Origin: Haladaptatus sp. QDMS2
GTDB taxonomy: Archaea > Halobacteriota > Halobacteria > Halobacteriales > Halococcaceae
Reading direction: 5' to 3'
DNA length: 64,000 bases
NCBI RefSeq assembly: GCF_029338295.1
Contig: NZ_CP119791.1
Location: 2,170,001-2,234,000 of the forward strand
Made by a program: the position numbers and the translations under genes. Below, one piece after another: positions 62,998 to 64,000 of the stretch (the stretch's first letter is position 1; every line of letters starts with the position of its first letter). Under the pieces are notes generated by a model. It worked only from the letters and a program-made list of their open reading frames with translations. It did no database searches and was not told where the DNA came from.

Positions 62998-63851
62998 TGA
63001 GCGACAGCCACCACATCACCGAGCGAATCGACGCGGAAGCTGAAGCGGACGAGCGACCGCCGAGTGAACTCGTCGGCGAGGCGCTCGAAATTGGCTATCC
63101 CACCACGGACGAACCGGTCGTCGAGTGCGACACGGTCGTCCTGCCGGCGGGTGAGGTGACGGCGCTGGTCGGGCCGAACGGCAGTGGCAAGAGCACGCTG
63201 CTGAAGACGATGGCCAACCAGCTCGCCCCCGACGGCGGACACATCCTGCTCGACGGCGAGCGCATCCAGTCGTTCGACTCGAAGCAACTCGCCCAGCACC
63301 TCGGCTTGCTCTCGCAGGAGAACGACTCGCCGGGGACGCTCACCGTCGAAGAACTCGTCTATCACGGCCGGTATCCCCACCGGAGTTTCTTCGATTCGCT
63401 CTCCGCGGCGGACCGCGAGGCAGTAGACCGCGCAATCGACTTGGCTGGCGTCGAGAATCTCCGCGACGCCGAGATGGGAAATCTGAGCGGCGGGCAAAAG
63501 CAACTCGCGTGGATCGCGATGGTGCTCGCCCAGGACACGGACGTTCTCCTGCTCGACGAGCCGACCACGTACTTGGACCTCCACCACCAGCTTCGCGTGA
63601 TGGAGGTCGTGCGGACGCTCAACCGCGAGAAGGGCGTCACCGTCGGCATCGTGCTCCACGACATCGGACAGGCAGCGCGGTTCGCGGACAACCTCATCGC
63701 GATGAAGGACGGCGCGTTGTACGACTGGGGACCGCCGCGCGAAGTCGTGACGGAGGAACTGCTCGCAGACGTGTTCCGCGTCGACGCGGACGTGGACGGC
63801 GAGAGCCCCACCGGCCCCCACATCGCCCCCCACCGCGCCATCGAACGGTGA
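62997..63851 (+). CDS. FepC-like iron-chelate ABC ATPase
   Basis: 284 residues. Walker A VGPNGSGKSTLLKTMA, Q-loop LLSQENDSPG, ABC signature NLSGGQKQLAWIAMV, Walker B DVLLLDEPTTYLDL, H-loop IVLHDIGQAARFADN. Order and spacing are typical of FepC/FhuC/BtuD. An N-terminal acidic extension of about 25 residues is unusual. Energises the FecCD permease; last gene of the operon. Confidence 0.95.
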   Translation: MSDSHHITERIDAEAEADERPPSELVGEALEIGYPTTDEPVVECDTVVLPAGEVTALVGPNGSGKSTLLKTMANQLAPDGGHILLDGERIQSFDSKQLAQHLGLLSQENDSPGTLTVEELVYHGRYPHRSFFDSLSAADREAVDRAIDLAGVENLRDAEMGNLSGGQKQLAWIAMVLAQDTDVLLLDEPTTYLDLHHQLRVMEVVRTLNREKGVTVGIVLHDIGQAARFADNLIAMKDGALYDWGPPREVVTEELLADVFRVDADVDGESPTGPHIAPHRAIER

Positions 63852-63876
63852 GTTCAGGGCGCGAGCACAGACCGTA

Positions 63877-63931
63877 TTTTTAGGCCGACCTAAAAATCGG
63901 AGCTGTTATATATTTTTAGGCTAGCCTAAAA
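63877..63931 (+). promoter_or_regulatory. Two iron boxes before the next binding-protein gene
   Basis: TTTTTAGGCCGACCTAAAAA at 63877-63896 and TTTTAGGCTAGCCTAAAA at 63914-63931 are both palindromes with the TTAGGNNNNCCTAA core, ending 2 bp before the ATG at 63934. A TTATATAT TATA element lies at 63906-63913. Two full sites suggest tight iron repression. Confidence 0.85.
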
Positions 63932-63933
63932 CT

Positions 63934-64000
63934 ATGCGAGATTCACAGACGGGCACGGACGGCGTGACGAGACGGACCTACCTGAAATACGGGAGCGCGG
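63934..64000 (+). CDS. N-terminus of a Tat-exported protein under iron control (cut by window end)
   Basis: 22 codons visible: MRDSQTGTDGVTRRTYLKYG then SA. The TRRTYLKYG stretch is a twin-arginine signal. With its iron boxes and position it is probably a second iron-chelate binding lipoprotein. The rest lies outside the window. Confidence 0.65.
   Translation, partial: MRDSQTGTDGVTRRTYLKYGSA

Noticed and set aside
1-64000. Replication origin
   Set aside because: No orc1/cdc6 gene and no recognisable haloarchaeal ORB repeats were seen.

Overview
The window is chromosomal DNA from a halophilic archaeon (class Halobacteria). The signs are high-GC acidic coding sequence, Tat and lipobox signal peptides, HalX, HTH_10/Bat and HalOD1 signalling domains, ftsZ2 preceded by cdrL and cdrS, NcsA, an archaeal uL15-type ribosomal protein L15e, and leaderless promoters with a TATA element about 25-35 bp before the ATG. 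Genus cannot be fixed from the sequence; an OtsAB trehalose pathway fits several genera of the order.

Layout. 1-8.6 kb is an accessory, AT-richer stretch. It holds a frameshifted lipoprotein gene, a decayed gene, a cruciform-forming repeat, a ribbon-helix-helix regulator on its own palindrome, two small unknown genes, about 1.8 kb of gene-free DNA filled with a degenerate two-orientation repeat family, a VapBC-like pair on a tandem operator, and a broken IS200/IS605-type tnpB element. 8.7-14.1 kb carries two divergent Bat-like PAS/GAF regulators. 14.2-16.0 kb has a HalOD1 protein and a wHTH / membrane protein / lipoprotein module with 11-bp phased operator repeats. 16-26.3 kb mixes archaetidylserine decarboxylase, membrane proteins, a cytochrome P450, a Tat-exported S15 hydrolase, a ParA-like ATPase whose 3' end is fused to a FemAB-like gene remnant, a PadR regulator and a subtilisin. 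26.4-27.9 kb looks acquired: a GT-C-like membrane protein, a solo transposon-end-like hairpin, and a 30-bp duplication of the 3' end of tRNA-Tyr.

28.0-30.1 kb is the cell division cluster cdrL-cdrS-ftsZ2 with repeated GTAAGAC motifs. 30.2-36.3 kb has a frameshifted methyltransferase and the reverse-strand cluster histidine kinase / HalX response regulator / RecA-like protein / ncsA. 36.4-43.3 kb is mostly core: blue copper protein, methyltransferase, endonuclease IV, peroxiredoxin, lipoate ligase, a small zinc-finger gene, a DUF302 fragment, a calcium-repeat protein and Rio2. 43.4-48.3 kb includes trehalose synthesis (otsB, an MFS transporter, otsA). 48.4-53.6 kb has small genes, a row of hairpins, rpl15e with a structured leader, an MFS transporter and the RNA-ligase-partner protein.

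54-58.6 kb is a catabolic block (semialdehyde dehydrogenase, class III aminotransferase, Lrp regulator, M20 peptidase), followed by remnants of a peptide ABC transporter. 59.7 kb to the end is a ferric-chelate ABC uptake operon (binding protein, FAD protein, permease, ATPase) under DtxR-type iron boxes; a second Tat-exported protein with two further iron boxes is cut by the window end.

Several single-base frameshifts (near 385, 1048, 7800 and 30575) break otherwise coherent reading frames. The first and last lie in low-complexity or homopolymer sequence, so assembly indels must be considered beside true decay.
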